From positions 1-6,035 of the forward strand of contig JARFQC010000083.1 of NCBI GenBank assembly GCA_029287965.1: DNA of 6,035 nt, read 5' to 3'. Position 1 is the stretch's first letter. Every line of letters begins with the position of its first letter. Both the position numbers and the translations under genes were made by a program. The DNA comes from Arenicellales bacterium (GTDB lineage Bacteria > Pseudomonadota > Gammaproteobacteria > BMS3Bbin11). This document shows, in pieces, positions 5,991 through 6,035 of the stretch. The notes under the pieces were generated by a model. That model saw only the letters and a program-made list of their open reading frames with translations, ran no database searches and was not told the DNA's origin.

Positions 5991-6019
5991 ATTCTATTAT
6001 TAGCAATTACTTATATAAA
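5991..6019 (-). promoter_or_regulatory. Candidate promoter of the rhodanese-dioxygenase-DUF302 operon
   Basis: On the minus strand, TAGAAT (5996-5991) matches the -10 consensus at five of six positions. TTTATA (6019-6014), four of six matches to the -35, lies 17 bases upstream. Transcription would start near 5984, leaving a leader of about 35 bases. The region is AT-rich and carries palindromes directly at and upstream of the -35. No sigma-54 type -24/-12 pair was found. Confidence 0.4.
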
Positions 6020-6032
6020 GTGATTTAGTCAC
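6009..6032. promoter_or_regulatory. Adjacent palindromes upstream of the sulfur operon, possible operator
   Basis: GTGATTTAGTCAC (6020-6032) is a near-perfect 13-bp palindrome with GTGA/TCAC arms. It overlaps by two bases the inverted repeat ACTT-N5-AAGT (6009-6021), which contains the perfect palindrome TTATATAA (6011-6018). Relative to the predicted promoter the first is centred near -42 and the second covers the -35. The regulator is unknown. The window ends three bases beyond. Confidence 0.35.
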
Positions 6033-6035
6033 CCT

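Noticed and set aside
5950..6006. N-terminal extension of the rhodanese from a TTG at 6006
   Set aside because: The added 19 residues overlap the predicted promoter, show no rhodanese features, and the internal ATG at 5949 has a well-spaced AGGAG.
6020..6032. CRP site reading of the GTGA/TCAC palindrome
   Set aside because: CRP sites have TGTGA and TCACA separated by six bases; here the spacing is five and the outer T/A pair is missing.

Overview
The window looks like chromosomal DNA from a gammaproteobacterium. The cytoplasmic cyclophilin gene ppiB sits directly upstream of lpxH, the same pair and order as in Escherichia coli. LpxH also implies a lipid A-containing outer membrane. The protein sequences are closest in style to free-living gammaproteobacteria, some of which oxidise sulfur, but I cannot name a genus from the sequence alone. 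I see no rRNA, tRNA, CRISPR array, insertion sequence or phage gene.

Layout, left to right. An AT-rich leader (1-159) carries a likely promoter for a five-helix Yip1-type membrane protein gene (160-756), which is closed by a strong rho-independent terminator (774-805). Next come ppiB (897-1394), with an extended -10 promoter, and lpxH (1429-2184). A gene for an exported protein of unknown function (2914-2207, minus strand) converges on lpxH. A 206-base divergent intergenic region separates that gene from hemN (3121-4512). This region holds a good candidate FNR/ANR box placed exactly where a class II activator would bind for hemN. The rest is a compact minus-strand operon that converges on hemN: a single-domain rhodanese (5949-5659), an ETHE1-type persulfide dioxygenase (5629-4940) and a DUF302 protein (4928-4539).

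How the genes work together. The minus-strand trio is the coherent functional module. Persulfide dioxygenase uses O2 to convert glutathione persulfide to sulfite, and a rhodanese can move sulfane sulfur between persulfide, sulfite and thiosulfate. DUF302 is the unexplained partner. Next to it, hemN makes haem without O2 and appears to be under anaerobic control, so the two neighbouring units face opposite oxygen conditions. ppiB and lpxH are housekeeping genes (protein folding, lipid A synthesis).

No radically new system is visible. The points most worth a second look are the DUF302 partner in the sulfur operon, the palindromes just upstream of that operon, the FNR box at hemN, the uncharacterised exported protein, and a perfect 12-bp inverted repeat inside that protein's gene.
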